Shown: positions 37,665 to 51,370, counted from the stretch's first letter. The stretch is DNA of 64,000 bases from an uncultured Pelagibacteraceae bacterium (GCA_902564385.1 CACFAT010000002.1:1-64000); one strand, 5' to 3'. Program-made: numbers and translations. The notes: a model not told the origin generated them from the letters alone.

Positions 37665-37767
37665 AATAATTGTTGAATTTACACTATTTTTTGAGATATT
37701 TTCCCATATTTCACGTATTGCATTTGTACAATAAAAATATATAAAACGCATGTTGTTTAAAGCTTTA

Positions 37768-37795
37768 TTGAACATGGGGTGCTTCCCCCTATAAT
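37768..37795 (+). promoter_or_regulatory. Strong sigma70-type promoter for the tRNA-Tyr/Gly-tuf block
   Basis: TTGAAC(37768-37773)-16 bp-TATAAT(37790-37795); tRNA-Tyr begins 8 nt later. Confidence 0.75.
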
Positions 37796-37803
37796 TATAT
37801 TAA

Positions 37804-37889
<86 letters not shown>

Positions 37890-37930
37890 TTCAATAAATC
37901 TATTTACAACACGGAGTATACTTGGGTGAT

Positions 37931-38004
37931 GCGGGTGTAGTTCAATGGTAGAACGCTAGCCTTCCAAGCTGGATGTAAGGGTTCGATTCCCTTTACCCGC
38001 TCCA
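37931..38004 (+). tRNA. tRNA-Gly(UCC), CCA encoded
   Basis: GCGGGTG...CTTCCAA anticodon loop...TACCCGCTCCA. Confidence 0.96.
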
Positions 38005-38044
38005 TAAATTAAATTAAGGATAAAATAAAAGAGGTAAACAAGTA

Positions 38045-39235
38045 ATGTCAAAAGAAAAGTTCGTAAGAAATAAACCGCACTGTAATATTGGTACTATTGG
38101 ACATGTCGACCATGGTAAAACAACATTAACTGCTGCGATTACAAAAGTTTTAGCAGAATCAGGTGGTGCACAATTTACTGCTTATGATCAAATTGATAAA
38201 GCCCCTGAAGAGAAAGAAAGAGGAATTACAATCTCAACTGCTCACGTTGAGTATGAGACTGAAAAAAGACACTATGCGCATGTAGATTGTCCCGGTCACG
38301 CCGACTATGTAAAAAATATGATTACAGGTGCAGCACAAATGGATGGTGCAATTTTAGTTGTTAATGCAGCCGATGGTCCTATGCCTCAAACTAGAGAGCA
38401 CATTCTTTTAGCTAGACAAGTGGGTGTTCCAGCTATAGTTGTTTACTTAAATAAAGTTGATCAAGTTGATGATAAAGAAATGATCGAGCTTGTTGAAGAA
38501 GAAATAAAAGATTTATTAACATCATATAAATTCCCAGGTGACAAAACTCCAATTATCAAAGGCTCAGCATTAGCAGCTGTAGAAGGAAGAGATGATGAAA
38601 TTGGAAAAAATTCAATAATGGAACTTATGAAATCCGTTGACGAATTTATACCACAACCTGATAGACCAAAAGATAAAGATTTCTTGATGCCGGTAGAGGA
38701 CGTATTCTCAATCTCGGGAAGAGGTACAGTAGTTACTGGTAGAGTTGAGTCTGGTATAATTAAAACTGGTGATGAAATAGAAATTGTTGGAATAAGAGAA
38801 ACTAAAAAAACAGTTTGCACAGGAGTAGAAATGTTTAGAAAACTTTTAGATTCAGGTGAGGCTGGAGATAATATAGGTGCTCTTTTAAGAGGAGTTGAAA
38901 GAACTGATGTTGAAAGAGGTCAAGTACTATGTAAACCTGCTTCAATAACTCCACACACTAAATTCGAAGCACAAGCATATGTTCTAAAAAAAGAAGAGGG
39001 TGGAAGACATACACCTTTTTTCACAAAGTATAGACCTCAATTTTATTTTAGGACAACTGATGTTACAGGTGAAGTAGAGCTGCCTGCAGGTACAGAAATG
39101 GTCATGCCTGGTGATGACGCTAAATTTACGGTTAAATTAATTACACCTATTGCAATGGCTGAAAAGTTAAATTTTGCTATTCGAGAAGGTGGTAGAACAG
39201 TAGGAGCTGGTGTAGTAACTAAGATTATAGAGTAA
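38045..39235 (+). CDS. tuf: Elongation factor Tu
   Basis: [23 protein letters not shown]. Confidence 0.98.
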   Translation: MSKEKFVRNKPHCNIGTIGHVDHGKTTLTAAITKVLAESGGAQFTAYDQIDKAPEEKERGITISTAHVEYETEKRHYAHVDCPGHADYVKNMITGAAQMDGAILVVNAADGPMPQTREHILLARQVGVPAIVVYLNKVDQVDDKEMIELVEEEIKDLLTSYKFPGDKTPIIKGSALAAVEGRDDEIGKNSIMELMKSVDEFIPQPDRPKDKDFLMPVEDVFSISGRGTVVTGRVESGIIKTGDEIEIVGIRETKKTVCTGVEMFRKLLDSGEAGDNIGALLRGVERTDVERGQVLCKPASITPHTKFEAQAYVLKKEEGGRHTPFFTKYRPQFYFRTTDVTGEVELPAGTEMVMPGDDAKFTVKLITPIAMAEKLNFAIREGGRTVGAGVVTKIIE

Positions 39236-39242
39236 ACTCCAT

Positions 39243-39318
39243 AGGAGTGTAGCTCAATTGGTAGAGCGCCGGTCTCCAAAACCGGAGGTTGGGGGTTCGA
39301 TTCCCTCCGCTCCTGCCA
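39243..39318 (+). tRNA. tRNA-Trp(CCA), CCA tail encoded
   Basis: AGGAGTG/CGCTCCT acceptor; CTCCAAA anticodon loop. Confidence 0.96.
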
Positions 39319-39328
39319 TATAATAATT

Positions 39329-39520
39329 ATGAAGAATCCACTAAAATTTATTCAGGATGTAAAGCAAGAAGCTTTCAAAGTAACTTGGCCAACAGGTAAA
39401 GAAGTAATACAAGGATCTTTAATGGTTGTTGCTATGGCAATTGTTGCTGCATTATTTTTTCTTTTATTGGATCAAATTCTTCAATTTTTTTTGGAGCTAA
39501 TCTTAAAGGTTAATCTGTAA
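39329..39520 (+). CDS. secE: Preprotein translocase subunit SecE
   Basis: QDVKQEAFKVTWPTGKEV, one TM. Confidence 0.94.
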   Translation: MKNPLKFIQDVKQEAFKVTWPTGKEVIQGSLMVVAMAIVAALFFLLLDQILQFFLELILKVNL

Positions 39521-40050
39521 TGAAAAATTGGTATATTGTTCAATCGCACTCAAGCTTTGAAAATAAGGTTGCTCAAGAAATAAAAGAAGAGGCTACAAAA
39601 GCAAATCTGTCAGATAAGATCGAGGAAATTATTGTTCCAACTCATGATATTACTGAGGTAAAAAGAGGAAAAAGAGTTCAAAGAAAAAAAAAATACTTTC
39701 CAGGATATGTTTTGTTAAAAAGCGAAATGGATAACACGATTTATCACATGATTAAAAACTTGAAAAAAGTTAGTGGTTTTTTAGGAACAAAAGGAACACC
39801 AATACCTGTATCTGAAAAAGAAATAGAAAAAATATTGGGTCAAATTAAAGATGGTGTTGTACAACCAAAATCAGGTGTTGAATACAATGTAGGTGAAAAA
39901 GTCCAAGTTATAGATGGACCTTTTGCATCATTCAGCGGTTTGGTTGAAGATATAGACGAGGATAAATTAAGATTAAAAGTATCAGTATCAATATTTGGAA
40001 GACCAACACCAGTTGATTTAGAATATAGTCAAGTGGAGAAAGCAAGTTAA
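39520..40050 (+). CDS. nusG: Transcription antitermination factor NusG
   Basis: [28 protein letters not shown] motif. Confidence 0.96.
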   Translation: MKNWYIVQSHSSFENKVAQEIKEEATKANLSDKIEEIIVPTHDITEVKRGKRVQRKKKYFPGYVLLKSEMDNTIYHMIKNLKKVSGFLGTKGTPIPVSEKEIEKILGQIKDGVVQPKSGVEYNVGEKVQVIDGPFASFSGLVEDIDEDKLRLKVSVSIFGRPTPVDLEYSQVEKAS

Positions 40051-40478
40051 TGGCAAAAAAAGAAATATCAGGATATATAAAATTACAAATAAACGGTGGT
40101 CAAGCAAACCCAGCACCTCCTGTTGGTCCAGCTTTAGGTCAAAGAGGGATAAATATTATGGAGTTTTGCAAAGCATTTAATGAAAAAACAAAATCATTTG
40201 CAGGCAAACCTGTTCCAGTAATAATAACTGTATATAAAGATAAAAAATTTGATTTTATTATTAAATCACCACCAGCTTCTCATTTTATTAAAGAAGCAGT
40301 AAAATTAAAAAGTGGATCTAAAGAACCAGGTAGAAATATTGTTGCTAAGATCTCTAAAAAACAACTAAAAGAAATAGCTGAAAAAAAAATGTCGGATTTA
40401 AATGCACATGATGTTGATGAAGCAGCAAAGATTATCGCAGGATCAGCCAGATCCATGGGTATTGAGGTAGGTGAATAA
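40050..40478 (+). CDS. rplK: 50S ribosomal protein L11
   Basis: [29 protein letters not shown]. Confidence 0.98.
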   Translation: MAKKEISGYIKLQINGGQANPAPPVGPALGQRGINIMEFCKAFNEKTKSFAGKPVPVIITVYKDKKFDFIIKSPPASHFIKEAVKLKSGSKEPGRNIVAKISKKQLKEIAEKKMSDLNAHDVDEAAKIIAGSARSMGIEVGE

Positions 40479-41167
40479 TGACCTCAAAAAGATTTAAAAA
40501 ATTACCAGAAAAAACTAGAGATTTACAACCTGATGAGGTAGCTAAATTAATCCCAATTTTAAAACAAAATTGTACGTCAAAATTTGATGAGTCATTAGAT
40601 TTAAGTTTACAGATTAACAACAAACAAAAGAAAAGTGAGATTAATATAAGAACAGTTATTAATTTACCAGGCGGAAGTTCAAAAAAAGTTAAAGTTGGAG
40701 TAGTTTGTGAAGATAATAAATCTCAAGAAGCAAAAGATGCTGGAGCTGAAGTTGTTGGTGGTGATGAGCTTATAGAAGAAATAAAAGCAGGAAAAATGAG
40801 TTTTGAAAAATTAATTTCTACTCCAGGAATGATGATTAAACTTTCAAAATTAGGAAAAGTTCTTGGCCCAAAAGGGTTAATGCCAAATCCAAAATTAGGG
40901 TCAGTAACCAATGATTTAAAAAAAGCTATAACTGATGCAAAATCAGGACAAGTTGAAATAAGAAATGATAAAGACGGAAATATAGGTTTGAGTATAGGAA
41001 ATAAATCTTTTTCAGATGATAAATTAATAATGAATTTTAACGCAGTATTGGACGCTTTAGAAAAAGAAAAATCTAATAATACAATTAAAGGCGATTTAAT
41101 TAAGCAAGCTTTTATAACGTCTACAATGGGAGTTTCATACAAAATTAAATTAGGTAAGAGTATTTAG
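40478..41167 (+). CDS. rplA: 50S ribosomal protein L1
   Basis: LGKVLGPKGLMPNPKLGSV. Confidence 0.97.
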   Translation: MTSKRFKKLPEKTRDLQPDEVAKLIPILKQNCTSKFDESLDLSLQINNKQKKSEINIRTVINLPGGSSKKVKVGVVCEDNKSQEAKDAGAEVVGGDELIEEIKAGKMSFEKLISTPGMMIKLSKLGKVLGPKGLMPNPKLGSVTNDLKKAITDAKSGQVEIRNDKDGNIGLSIGNKSFSDDKLIMNFNAVLDALEKEKSNNTIKGDLIKQAFITSTMGVSYKIKLGKSI

Positions 41168-41169
41168 TT

Positions 41170-41679
41170 ATGATGAATAAAGATCAAAAGAAACAGTATA
41201 TTTCTGATATGTCAAATCAGTTTGAAAAATCCGAAGCTGTAATAGTTACTCATTATCAAGGTTTAACGATGAATCAATTAGATGACTTACGAGCTAAAAT
41301 GAGAGAACATGGAATAAAATTTAAAATTACAAATAATAGAATTACAAAGCTGGCACTAGAAAAGACAAGATGCAAAGATCTATCTAATTTGTTTTCAGGT
41401 CCTACTGCTGTAGCTTTGTCTGAAGATGCAATAACTTCAGCAAAAATATTAACAAATTTCTCGAAAGAAAATGAAAATTTAAAGATTCTAGGTGGAATCA
41501 TGGGTTCCGACATTTTAGACGTTGCTGGTGTCAAAAATGTAGCTACCTTACCTTCATTGGATGAAGCAAGGGCTAAAATAGTAGGAATATTGAGGTCTCC
41601 AGCACAAAAAATAGCAAGTATTTTACTTGCGCCGGCGTCAAAAATCGCTATTTTAGCGCTCGAAAAATCAAAAAAATAA
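41170..41679 (+). CDS. rplJ: 50S ribosomal protein L10
   Basis: [19 protein letters not shown]; gene order. Confidence 0.95.
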   Translation: MMNKDQKKQYISDMSNQFEKSEAVIVTHYQGLTMNQLDDLRAKMREHGIKFKITNNRITKLALEKTRCKDLSNLFSGPTAVALSEDAITSAKILTNFSKENENLKILGGIMGSDILDVAGVKNVATLPSLDEARAKIVGILRSPAQKIASILLAPASKIAILALEKSKK

Positions 41680-41696
41680 CCAGGACAAGATTTACT

Positions 41697-42068
41697 ATGG
41701 CTGACTTAAATAAAATTATAGAGGACTTATCAAGTTTAACTGTTGTAGAGGCAGCTGAACTTTCAAAACAACTTGAAGAAAAATGGGGAGTGACTGCAGC
41801 GGCAGCTGTAGCAGCGGCACCAGCAGCGGCAGGTGGAGCGGCTCCAGCGGAAGAAAAAGACGAATTCACAATTATGCTAACTGCTGCAGGTGATAAAAAA
41901 ATTAATGTTATAAAAGAGGTTAGAGCAATTACTGCATTAGGTCTTAAAGAGGCAAAGGATTTAGTTGAAGGAGCACCAAAAGAAGTCAAAACAGGTGTTA
42001 ATAAAAAAGAGGCTGAAGAGATAAAACAAAAACTCGAAGCAGCTGGCGCAAAAGTAGAACTAAAATAA
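41697..42068 (+). CDS. rplL: 50S ribosomal protein L7/L12
   Basis: Ala-rich hinge; [25 protein letters not shown]. Confidence 0.97.
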   Translation: MADLNKIIEDLSSLTVVEAAELSKQLEEKWGVTAAAAVAAAPAAAGGAAPAEEKDEFTIMLTAAGDKKINVIKEVRAITALGLKEAKDLVEGAPKEVKTGVNKKEAEEIKQKLEAAGAKVELK

Positions 42069-42084
42069 ATTAGATAGGATTTTT

Positions 42085-42109
42085 TACTGGTTAATTTTTT
42101 TAATCAGTA
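42085..42109 (+). terminator. Hairpin in rplL-rpoB gap, attenuator/processing-like
   Basis: TACTGGTTA-attttttt-TAATCAGTA, 9 bp stem with one G-U. Confidence 0.5.
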
Positions 42110-42115
42110 GCTAAG

Positions 42116-45100
42116 ATGCAATTATCTTTTACAGAAAAGAAAAATATTAGAAAAAGTTTCGGCAAGCTTAAAGAAAGCTTGTCTATTCCTAACCTTATTG
42201 AAGTTCAAAAAAATTCATACAAAGAATTAACTGAATTCAAACAAGATGTTGAACAACATCTTGTAAAAGGATTTGATAGAGTTTTTAAAAGTATATTTCC
42301 TATTGAGGATTTAAATGATAAAGCAACTCTAGAATATGTTTCTTATAAATTAGAAAAACCTAAATTTGATGTTGAAGAATGTATTGCTAGAGGACTTACT
42401 TATTCAGCAGCTCTAAAATGTACTCTTAGACTAGTTGTCTATGAGATTGATCAAGAAAATAATACAAAAGATATTTTGTCTGCAAAAGAGCAAGAGGTTT
42501 ATATGGGAGAAGTTCCAATGATGACAAATAGTGGAACTTTTATAACCAATGGAGTTCAAAGAGTTGTTGTTAACCAAATGCACAGAAGTCCAGGTGTTTT
42601 TTTTGATCATGACAAAGGAAAATCGCACGCAAGTGGTAAATTATTATTTAATTGTCGTGTTATACCAAATCGTGGATCATGGTTAGATTTTGAATTTGAT
42701 GTTAAGGATTTGTTATATTTTAGAATTGATAGAAAAAAGAAAATATTAGTATCTACTTTATTACAAGCTTTAGGGTTTTCAAAAAATGATATTGTTGATG
42801 AGTTTTATCAGAAAGAAATATTAACTTTTGATAAAAATTTAAATAAATGGAAAACTAAATTTGATCCAGAAAATTACAAAGCCAAAAATTTTTCAGAGGA
42901 AGTAATTGATGCAAAAAATAATAAAGTTGTTGTAAAATTAGGAGAAAAAATAAATTTTTTAACAGCAAAAAAACTCTCAAATGATGGTTTGAAAGAAATT
43001 TTTGTTTCTAACGAATCCCTTTATGGTAAATTTTTACACAGAGATATAACTATCGGTGAAGATAAATTTAAAATAGGAACAGAACTGAATGAGACCATAG
43101 TAAGTAAAATTATAGAAGCTGAAATTAAATCACTAGAAATTTCTAAGACGAATTCAATTAATAAAGGTCCATATTTATTACTAAGTATTTTTAATGATAA
43201 AAATGAAAATAAAAATGATGCTATAACAGAAATTTATAAAGTCTTGAGACCTGGAGAACCTCCTACAATCGAGATAGCCACTCAAATATTTAATAACTTG
43301 TTTTTTAGTTCTGATAGATATGATTTATCAGATGTTGGAAGAGTAAAAATGAATTCACGACTAGATTTGACATGTTCTGATAAAATTACAATTTTAAGAA
43401 ATGATGATGTTCTTGCAATAATTCAGAAAATGTTAGACTTGAGAGATGGCAAAGATGATGTTGATGATATTGATCATTTAGGAAATAGAAGAGTTAGGTC
43501 TGTAGGAGAACTTGTAGAAAATCAAGCGCGTATAGGTGTTTATAGAATGGAAAGAGCTATAAAAGAGAAAATGACTACTTTAGACGTTGAGTCAGCAATG
43601 CCTCAAGATTTAATAAATGCTAAGCCTTTAACAATTTCTCTTAAAGACTTCTTTGCTACGTCACAACTGTCTCAGTTCATGGATCAAACTAACCCACTCT
43701 CTGAAATCACTCATAAAAGAAGAGTATCAGCTTTAGGACCAGGTGGTTTAACTAGAGAAAGGGCTGGATTTGAAGTTCGTGATGTTCATCCAACGCACTA
43801 TGGAAGAATTTGCCCAATAGAAACTCCAGAGGGCCCAAACATAGGTTTAATTAACAGTTTATCAACTTATTCAAAAATTAATAAATATGGTTTCATTGAA
43901 AGCCCATATAAAAAGGTAAAAGATGGAATAGTTCAAAGCAATATAGAATATCTGTCAGCAATGGAAGAAACTAAGTTTACTATTGCTCAAGCTAATTCAT
44001 TAATTGATAAAAATGGAAAATTTACTGAACAATTGGTCTCCTGTAGACAGAATTTGAATTTTATTTTAGCTAAACCTGAGAATATTGATTATATTGATGT
44101 ATCACCAAAACAACTCGTATCAGTTGCTGCCTCGCTAATTCCATTTTTGGAAAATGATGATGCTAATAGAGCATTAATGGGATCTAACATGATGAGACAA
44201 GCCGTTCCTTTATTAAAACCAGAAGCACCACTTGTTGGAACAGGAATTGAAAGTGATGTAGCTCTTGATTCTGGTGTAACAATTGTTGCAAGACGTGATG
44301 GAGTTGTTGATAAAATAGATGGTAAAAGAATAGTTATTAAAGCTTCTGGAGAAAAAGATTATTCTAAATCAGGTGTAGATATTTATAATTTACAGAAATT
44401 TAAGAGATCTAATCAAAATACATGTATAAATCAAAAACCATTAGTAAGGGTAGGTGATAAGGTAAAATCTGGTGATATTATAGCTGATGGTCCATCTACT
44501 AAAGTTGGAGAGTTAGCTTTAGGCAAGAACGTAACTGTAGCTTTCATGCCTTGGCAAGGATATAATTTTGAAGACTCAATATTAATATCTGAAAGATGTG
44601 TAACAGATGATGTTTTTACTTCTATTCACATAGAGGAATACGAAGTAATGGCTAGAGATACAAAATTAGGAGAAGAAGATATCACTAGGGACATACCCAA
44701 TGTTAATGAAGAGTCATTAAAAAATTTAGATGAGTCGGGAATAGTTTATATAGGAGCAGAAGTAAAGCCAGGAGATATTTTGGTAGGCAAAGTTACTCCT
44801 AAAGGAGACACTGCATCGGGCCCTGAAGAAAAATTACTAAGATCAATATTTGGAGAAAAAGCAATTGATGTTACCGATACATCTTTAAAAATGCCAAGTG
44901 GAAGCGGTGGTATTGTAGTAGATGTTAGAGTGTTTAACAGACATGGTATAGATAAAGACGAGAGATCAATAACTATTGAAAGAGCAGAAATTGAAAGTGT
45001 CCAAGAAGACAAAAAAGTCGAGGAAGAGATTTTAGAGAGAAGCATTAAACAGAGACTATCTTCAATATTAAATGGAACAAAAATTAATAAAAAAATCAAA

Positions 45101-46198
45101 GATGTCGATGAAAATACAGTTTTGTCTGAGGAAATAATTAATAATATCCCAATTTCTGATCTTTTTAGAATATCAATGGAAGATCAGAATAAACAATCTT
45201 CTATTTCCCAAATCAAAGATCAATACAATAGCGCCAAACAAGATATTCAAGACAGATTTGAAGATAAAGTTTTGAAAATTAGACAAGGAGATGATTTGTT
45301 ACCAAGTGTTATGAAAATGGTAAAAGTTTTTGTAGCGATAAAAAGAAGATTAAGACCAGGAGATAAGATGTCTGGAAGGCACGGTAATAAAGGAGTTGTA
45401 AGTAAAATAGTTCCAGTTGAAGACATGCCTTATAGAGAAAATGGTAAACCAGTTGATATAGTTTTGAATCCATTAGGTGTACCAAGTAGAATGAATGTTG
45501 GTCAAATTTTAGAAACACACTTGGGATGGTCTTGTACTGAGTTAGGAGAAAAGCTAAACCAATTAGTAAATGAAAATCAGAAGAAAATTGAAAAAACAGA
45601 AAAAATCAAATCATTTTTAAAAAATGTTTATGGAAAAGAAATATATGATGAAGATATTGAAAAACTAAATCAGTCAGAATTCGAAGATTTGTGTTCAAAT
45701 ATAAGACATGGTGTTCCAATCGCAACACCTGTATTTGACGGTGCTAAAGAAAACGATGTTACAAAAATGTTAGAATTAGCTGAATTACCAAACTCAGGTC
45801 AAACTAAACTTTGGGATGGAAGAACTGGAGAGGAATTTGACAGACCTGTTACAGTTGGAACAATTTATATGTTAAAACTTCATCATTTAGTTGAGGATAA
45901 AATCCATGCAAGATCTACAGGACCTTACAGTTTAGTAACACAACAGCCTCTCGGGGGTAAAGCACAATTAGGCGGTCAGCGATTTGGTGAAATGGAAGTT
46001 TGGGCATTAGAGGCCTATGGGGCTTCATATACACTACAAGAAATTCTTACCGTTAAGTCAGATGATGTAGCTGGAAGGGTTAAAGTCTATGAAACCATAG
46101 TTAAAGGCGAGGAAAATTTTGAATCAGGTATACCTGAGTCATTTAATGTTTTAGTTAAAGAAATCAAATCTTTAGCACTTAATGTGGAGCTAAATTAA
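42116..46198 (+). CDS. rpoB: RNA polymerase beta subunit
   Basis: 1360 aa; [44 protein letters not shown]. Confidence 0.99.
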   Translation: MQLSFTEKKNIRKSFGKLKESLSIPNLIEVQKNSYKELTEFKQDVEQHLVKGFDRVFKSIFPIEDLNDKATLEYVSYKLEKPKFDVEECIARGLTYSAALKCTLRLVVYEIDQENNTKDILSAKEQEVYMGEVPMMTNSGTFITNGVQRVVVNQMHRSPGVFFDHDKGKSHASGKLLFNCRVIPNRGSWLDFEFDVKDLLYFRIDRKKKILVSTLLQALGFSKNDIVDEFYQKEILTFDKNLNKWKTKFDPENYKAKNFSEEVIDAKNNKVVVKLGEKINFLTAKKLSNDGLKEIFVSNESLYGKFLHRDITIGEDKFKIGTELNETIVSKIIEAEIKSLEISKTNSINKGPYLLLSIFNDKNENKNDAITEIYKVLRPGEPPTIEIATQIFNNLFFSSDRYDLSDVGRVKMNSRLDLTCSDKITILRNDDVLAIIQKMLDLRDGKDDVDDIDHLGNRRVRSVGELVENQARIGVYRMERAIKEKMTTLDVESAMPQDLINAKPLTISLKDFFATSQLSQFMDQTNPLSEITHKRRVSALGPGGLTRERAGFEVRDVHPTHYGRICPIETPEGPNIGLINSLSTYSKINKYGFIESPYKKVKDGIVQSNIEYLSAMEETKFTIAQANSLIDKNGKFTEQLVSCRQNLNFILAKPENIDYIDVSPKQLVSVAASLIPFLENDDANRALMGSNMMRQAVPLLKPEAPLVGTGIESDVALDSGVTIVARRDGVVDKIDGKRIVIKASGEKDYSKSGVDIYNLQKFKRSNQNTCINQKPLVRVGDKVKSGDIIADGPSTKVGELALGKNVTVAFMPWQGYNFEDSILISERCVTDDVFTSIHIEEYEVMARDTKLGEEDITRDIPNVNEESLKNLDESGIVYIGAEVKPGDILVGKVTPKGDTASGPEEKLLRSIFGEKAIDVTDTSLKMPSGSGGIVVDVRVFNRHGIDKDERSITIERAEIESVQEDKKVEEEILERSIKQRLSSILNGTKINKKIKDVDENTVLSEEIINNIPISDLFRISMEDQNKQSSISQIKDQYNSAKQDIQDRFEDKVLKIRQGDDLLPSVMKMVKVFVAIKRRLRPGDKMSGRHGNKGVVSKIVPVEDMPYRENGKPVDIVLNPLGVPSRMNVGQILETHLGWSCTELGEKLNQLVNENQKKIEKTEKIKSFLKNVYGKEIYDEDIEKLNQSEFEDLCSNIRHGVPIATPVFDGAKENDVTKMLELAELPNSGQTKLWDGRTGEEFDRPVTVGTIYMLKLHHLVEDKIHARSTGPYSLVTQQPLGGKAQLGGQRFGEMEVWALEAYGASYTLQEILTVKSDDVAGRVKVYETIVKGEENFESGIPESFNVLVKEIKSLALNVELN

Positions 46199-46199
46199 T

Positions 46200-49100
46200 A
46201 TGAGTAAAGAATTAACGGATCTATTTAAATCTTCAGAAATTTCAGAGGCTCAAAATTTTAATAGCATAAAAATAACACTTGCTAGTCCAGAGAAAATCAA
46301 ATCATGGACTTATGGAGAAATCAAAAAGCCTGAAACAATAAATTATAGAACTTTTAGACCTGAAAAGGATGGATTATTTTGTGCAAGAATATTTGGACCT
46401 ATAAAGGATTATGAGTGTCTTTGTGGTAAGTACAAAAGAATGAAATTTAGAGGGATTATATGTGAAAAATGCGGTGTTGAGGTTACAAAATCAAATGTAA
46501 GACGAGAAAGAATGGGCCATATTAATCTAGCCACTCCAGTTGCTCATATATGGTTTTTAAAATCTTTACCAAGCAGAATATCTCTTGCAATAGATATGAA
46601 GCTTAAAGAAGTCGAAAGAGTGCTCTATTTTGAAAATTTTATAGTAATTGAACCTGGCTTAACGGGACTTAAAAAGAACCAGCTTTTAGGTGAAGAAGAA
46701 CTTATAAAATATCAAGATGAGTATGGCGAAGAGTCATTTACCGCAGGCATTGGAGCTGAGGCAATTCTAGAAATTTTAAAATCAATAGATCTAGAGCACG
46801 AAAAAGAGACCTTAATTAAATCAATTAAAGAGACAAAATCGAAAGTTTCAGAAGAAAGATCAATTAAAAGATTAAAATTAATCGAGTCATTTATTGAAAC
46901 TGGAAACAAACCAGAATGGATGATTTTAACCACGATACCAGTAATTCCTCCTGAGTTAAGACCATTAGTGCCATTAGATGGAGGTAGATTTGCTACTTCT
47001 GATTTAAACGATTTATATAGAAGAGTTATAAATAGAAATAACCGTTTAAAAAGATTAATGGACCTTAAAGCTCCAGATATAATTGTGAGAAATGAAAAGA
47101 GAATGCTTCAAGAGTCCGTGGATGCATTATTTGACAATGGTAGAAGAGGAAGAGTAATCACAGGAACAGGTAAAAGACCTCTAAAATCTTTAGCAGAGAT
47201 GTTAAAAGGTAAACAAGGAAGATTTAGACAAAATTTATTGGGCAAGAGAGTCGATTACTCTGGAAGATCTGTGATCGTAGTTGGACCAGACTTAAAATTA
47301 CACGAATGTGGATTGCCTAAGAAAATGGCATTAGAATTGTTCAAACCATTTCTATATGCAAGATTAAATAAACTTGGGCTTGCTTCTACAATAAAGCAAG
47401 CAAAAAAACTTGTTGAAAGAGAAAGAAACGAAGTTTGGGATGCTTTAGAATTAATCGTCAGAGAACACCCTGTTATATTAAACAGAGCCCCAACCCTTCA
47501 TAGGTTAGGTGTTCAAGCATTTGAACCAAAATTAATTGAAGGAAATGCAATTGAATTACATCCTCTTACCTGCGCTGCATTCAATGCAGACTTTGATGGC
47601 GATCAAATGGCTGTACACGTGCCATTAAGTTTAGAGGCACAATTAGAAGCGAGAGTTTTAATGATGTCTACAAATAACATTTTAAGTCCATCAAATGGAA
47701 AACCCATAATTGTTCCAAGTCAGGACATGATTTTAGGTATATATTATCTTTCTCAACCACCATATCAAACTGATAGAGTCGAAGGTTATTTTGTTAATAC
47801 ATCAGAGATTGAACATGCCTTAGAAATCGGTCAGATTAAAGTCCATTCAAGAATAGTTTCAAGATTTGCAACTGTTGATGAAAAAGGTAATACTAAATAT
47901 GAAAAACATATTAGTACAGCTGGACGATTTTTGTTAGCAAACTTAATTCCAAAAAATATTAATAATAAATTTGCTCTAATTGATAGATTACTACCAAAAA
48001 AAATAGTTTCAGAGGTCATTGATCATGTATTCAGATTTTCTGGTCAAAAAAGTACAGTAATATTTTGCGATAAATTAAAAGACCTTGGATTTAAACATGC
48101 TTTCAAAGCTGGAATATCATTTGGTAAAGACGATCTAGTAATTCCAGATAACAAACAACAATTAATTGATGAAACTAAAAAACTAATTTCAGATTATGAA
48201 AATCAATATGCAGAAGGGTTAATAACAAGAGGAGAAAAATATAATAAAGTTATAGATGCATGGTCAAAATGTACTGATAAAGTTGCATCTGAAATGATGA
48301 AAAGAATTTCTGCTACAGAAATGACTGAAGATGGATTAAAAATTAATTCAGTATTTATGATGGCAGATAGTGGAGCAAGAGGTTCTGCAGCTCAAATGAA
48401 GCAATTAGCTGGTATGAGAGGCTTAATAGCTAAACCATCTGGAGAAATTATAGAATCTCCAATTACATCAAACTTTAAAGAAGGTTTAACCGCCCTAGAA
48501 TATTTCAACTCAACGCACGGAGCTAGAAAAGGATTAGCTGATACAGCATTAAAGACAGCAAGTTCAGGATACTTAACTAGAAGACTTTGCGATGTCGCTC
48601 AAGATTTAACTATCACTCAAGTAAAATGTGATAACCCAAGCTTTATAAAACTTACCGAGGTCTTAGAGGGTGGAAATATAATGGTTAGTTTATCAGAAAG
48701 AGCACTTGGAAGAGTAACTGCAAAAGACGTTAAAAATCCATTAACAGGTGAAGTTTTAATAAAGAAGAATAGCATGATCGATGAAGCTGCATGCGAAAAA
48801 ATTGACTCTGCGGGTGTAAAAAACCTTAATGTTTATTCAGTAATGACATGTAGTTTAAAAGAAGGTGTATGCGCAACTTGTTATGGTAGAGATTTATCAA
48901 GAGGTAAAATGGTTCATGTTGGAGAAGCAATTGGAATGATATCAGCCCAATCTATTGGTGAACCAGGAACTCAGCTTACAATGAGAACTTTCCACGTTGG
49001 AGGAACTGCATCAGTGAAGCAAGACTCTCAGATAGTATCTAATAATGATGGTATATTAAAAATTGTTAATACAAATCTATTAGTGGACTCAAAAAAGAAT

Positions 49101-50363
49101 TTAATTGTAATGGGAAGAAATACAGAATTATCAATAGAAGATGACAATGGATTACAAGTAGCTGCATATAAAGTTCCATATGGATCAAAACTTTTCTTTG
49201 AAAATGGAGATAAAGTTAAAAAAGGATCAAAAATATGCGAATGGGATCCATATACAACACCTGTCATTGCAGAAAAAGATGGAATTGCAAATTACGTAGA
49301 TTTAATAGATGGTGTATCGATTGCGGAGACAACTGATGACGCAACTGGAATTTCTACTAAAGCAGTAGTTGATTGGAAAACACAATCTAAAAATACAGAT
49401 TTAAAACCAAGAATTACTCTAAGAGATGCAAAAGGAAATGTAGTTAAAAAAGCCGATGATAATGAAGCAAGATACTACCTAGTTCCAGACTCAATATTAT
49501 CTGTTAAAGATGGTCAAAAAATTTCAGCTGGCGATGTAATAGCTAGACTTCCTAAAGAAACTACAAAGACTAAAGATATTACAGGAGGTCTACCTAGAGT
49601 TGCTGAATTATTTGAAGCAAGAAAAGCAAAAGATAGCGCAATTATTGCTGAGAATGACGGAAAAGTAATTTTTGGTAAAGAGGTAAGAGGTAAACAAAGA
49701 GTAACAATAGAATCCGAAAATGGTGATACTTCAAGTTATTTAATACCAAAAGGAAAACATATTAATTTTAATCAAGGTGAAAAAATTAAAAAAGGTGAAT
49801 ACTTGTTAGATGGTCAACCATTGCCGCATGATATTCTTAGAATTTTAGGTATTGAAGAATTAACTGAATATTTCGTAAACCAGGTACAAGATGTTTATAG
49901 ACTACAAGGTGTAATTATAAATGATAAACACATTGAAGTTATATTAAGACAAATGCTGAAAAAAGTTGAAGTTAAAACCCAAGGTGACAGCACATTACTT
50001 CCTGGAGAAATTATTGACAGAATAAGATTTGAAAATATGAATGAGCAGCTAATTAAAGATGGAAAAAACCCTGCCTTTGGAGAGAGAGTTTTAATGGGAA
50101 TAACTAAGGCATCACTTCAAACAGAGTCATTTATTTCAGCCGCTTCTTTCCAAGAAACAACAAGAGTTTTAACAGATGCTGCCATTAAAGGTAAGGTAGA
50201 TAAGTTATCAGGATTAAAAGAAAATGTTATTGTTGGTAGATTAGTTCCTGCTGGAACTGGATCTGTTAAAAATTTGTGGAATAAGAAAGCTCGTTTAGAC
50301 GATGAAAAATTCATTACTGAAAATGAAAAGATTGAGCAAGCAGAAAGCCCTGTAAATCAATAA
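46200..50363 (+). CDS. rpoC: RNA polymerase beta' subunit
   Basis: 1387 aa; [16 protein letters not shown]. Confidence 0.99.
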   Translation: MSKELTDLFKSSEISEAQNFNSIKITLASPEKIKSWTYGEIKKPETINYRTFRPEKDGLFCARIFGPIKDYECLCGKYKRMKFRGIICEKCGVEVTKSNVRRERMGHINLATPVAHIWFLKSLPSRISLAIDMKLKEVERVLYFENFIVIEPGLTGLKKNQLLGEEELIKYQDEYGEESFTAGIGAEAILEILKSIDLEHEKETLIKSIKETKSKVSEERSIKRLKLIESFIETGNKPEWMILTTIPVIPPELRPLVPLDGGRFATSDLNDLYRRVINRNNRLKRLMDLKAPDIIVRNEKRMLQESVDALFDNGRRGRVITGTGKRPLKSLAEMLKGKQGRFRQNLLGKRVDYSGRSVIVVGPDLKLHECGLPKKMALELFKPFLYARLNKLGLASTIKQAKKLVERERNEVWDALELIVREHPVILNRAPTLHRLGVQAFEPKLIEGNAIELHPLTCAAFNADFDGDQMAVHVPLSLEAQLEARVLMMSTNNILSPSNGKPIIVPSQDMILGIYYLSQPPYQTDRVEGYFVNTSEIEHALEIGQIKVHSRIVSRFATVDEKGNTKYEKHISTAGRFLLANLIPKNINNKFALIDRLLPKKIVSEVIDHVFRFSGQKSTVIFCDKLKDLGFKHAFKAGISFGKDDLVIPDNKQQLIDETKKLISDYENQYAEGLITRGEKYNKVIDAWSKCTDKVASEMMKRISATEMTEDGLKINSVFMMADSGARGSAAQMKQLAGMRGLIAKPSGEIIESPITSNFKEGLTALEYFNSTHGARKGLADTALKTASSGYLTRRLCDVAQDLTITQVKCDNPSFIKLTEVLEGGNIMVSLSERALGRVTAKDVKNPLTGEVLIKKNSMIDEAACEKIDSAGVKNLNVYSVMTCSLKEGVCATCYGRDLSRGKMVHVGEAIGMISAQSIGEPGTQLTMRTFHVGGTASVKQDSQIVSNNDGILKIVNTNLLVDSKKNLIVMGRNTELSIEDDNGLQVAAYKVPYGSKLFFENGDKVKKGSKICEWDPYTTPVIAEKDGIANYVDLIDGVSIAETTDDATGISTKAVVDWKTQSKNTDLKPRITLRDAKGNVVKKADDNEARYYLVPDSILSVKDGQKISAGDVIARLPKETTKTKDITGGLPRVAELFEARKAKDSAIIAENDGKVIFGKEVRGKQRVTIESENGDTSSYLIPKGKHINFNQGEKIKKGEYLLDGQPLPHDILRILGIEELTEYFVNQVQDVYRLQGVIINDKHIEVILRQMLKKVEVKTQGDSTLLPGEIIDRIRFENMNEQLIKDGKNPAFGERVLMGITKASLQTESFISAASFQETTRVLTDAAIKGKVDKLSGLKENVIVGRLVPAGTGSVKNLWNKKARLDDEKFITENEKIEQAESPVNQ

Positions 50364-50392
50364 AAAATCGTCATTTTTCCATGTCTTTTAAT

Positions 50393-50420
50393 TTGACAAA
50401 TGGAATTTCTATAGTATTTT
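50393..50420 (+). promoter_or_regulatory. Putative promoter for the rpsL-rpsG-fusA block
   Basis: TTGACA(50393-50398)-16 bp-TATTTT(50415-50420). Confidence 0.6.
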
Positions 50421-50426
50421 GTGCGT

Positions 50427-50520
50427 GTTTTTGGTTGGAATGTAGTGACTAGTGCACTAAACGCTGCCACAAATAACCTGACAGTTATTTCCTCTAAAAT
50501 CAAATTTATATAAAAATTTT
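50427..50520 (+). promoter_or_regulatory. Structured rpsL 5' leader candidate
   Basis: TAGTG-actagtg-CACTA (50443-50459) and AAATAAC-CTGACA-GTTATTT (50471-50490). Confidence 0.5.
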
Positions 50521-50892
50521 ATGCCAACAATTAACCAGTTGTTAAGAAAAGGTCGAGAAAAACAAATTGCAAGGAATAAAGTTCCTGCCTTACAGAAACA
50601 ACCTTTAAAAAGAGGTGTATGTGTAAAAGTATACACAACTACACCAAAGAAACCTAACTCGGCACTAAGAAAAGTTGCAAGAGTTAGATTATCAAATGGT
50701 TTTGAAGTTACAGCATATATTCCTGGAGAAGGACATAATTTACAAGAACACTCAGTAGTATTAATAAGAGGTGGACGAGTTAAAGATTTACCTGGTGTAA
50801 GATATCATATACTTCGTGGCAATTTAGATACACAAGGAGTTGCAAACAGAAAGCAGAGACGTTCTTTATATGGAACGAAAAAAGGTAAATAA
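50521..50892 (+). CDS. rpsL: 30S ribosomal protein S12
   Basis: [30 protein letters not shown]. Confidence 0.99.
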   Translation: MPTINQLLRKGREKQIARNKVPALQKQPLKRGVCVKVYTTTPKKPNSALRKVARVRLSNGFEVTAYIPGEGHNLQEHSVVLIRGGRVKDLPGVRYHILRGNLDTQGVANRKQRRSLYGTKKGK

Positions 50893-50894
50893 AA

Positions 50895-51365
50895 ATGTCT
50901 CGAAAAAGAAAAGCTCCTAAAAAAATTCCAATTGTAGACCCAAAATATAAATCAGTAATAATTCCAAAATTAATTAATTCAATAATGCTAGATGGTAAAA
51001 AAACTATCGCAGAAAAAATTGTTTATGATGCAATTGATAAAATTAAATCAAAATCAAAAGACGAACCTTTGACAGTGTTTAATGACGCAATTAATAATGT
51101 AAGACCAACTGTAGAAGTTAGATCGAGACGTGTTGGTGGTGCTACTTATCAAGTTCCTGTAGAAGTTAAAGCTAAAAGATCACAAGCATTAGCATTAAGA
51201 TGGATTATTGATGCATCAAGAAAAAGAAAAGATAAAAAAATGTCTGATAAATTATTTAATGAAATTTTTGATGCTTATCAAAAAAGAGGTTCAGCAATAA
51301 AAAAGAAAGAAGATACACATAAAATGGCAGAGTCAAATAAAGCTTTTGCTCATTTTAGATGGTAA
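50895..51365 (+). CDS. rpsG: 30S ribosomal protein S7
   Basis: [23 protein letters not shown]. Confidence 0.98.
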   Translation: MSRKRKAPKKIPIVDPKYKSVIIPKLINSIMLDGKKTIAEKIVYDAIDKIKSKSKDEPLTVFNDAINNVRPTVEVRSRRVGGATYQVPVEVKAKRSQALALRWIIDASRKRKDKKMSDKLFNEIFDAYQKRGSAIKKKEDTHKMAESNKAFAHFRW

Positions 51366-51370
51366 TTAAT

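Noticed and set aside
37665-37775. 37-residue N-terminal extension of the TrmH/RlmB ORF
   Set aside because: Runs over the tRNA-Tyr promoter region; family homology starts at MSKSSFFIVGKHAV (37664).
38461-41989. Minus-strand ORFs opposite tuf, rplA, rplJ and rplL
   Set aside because: Fully antisense to strongly supported genes; low-complexity composition and no motifs.
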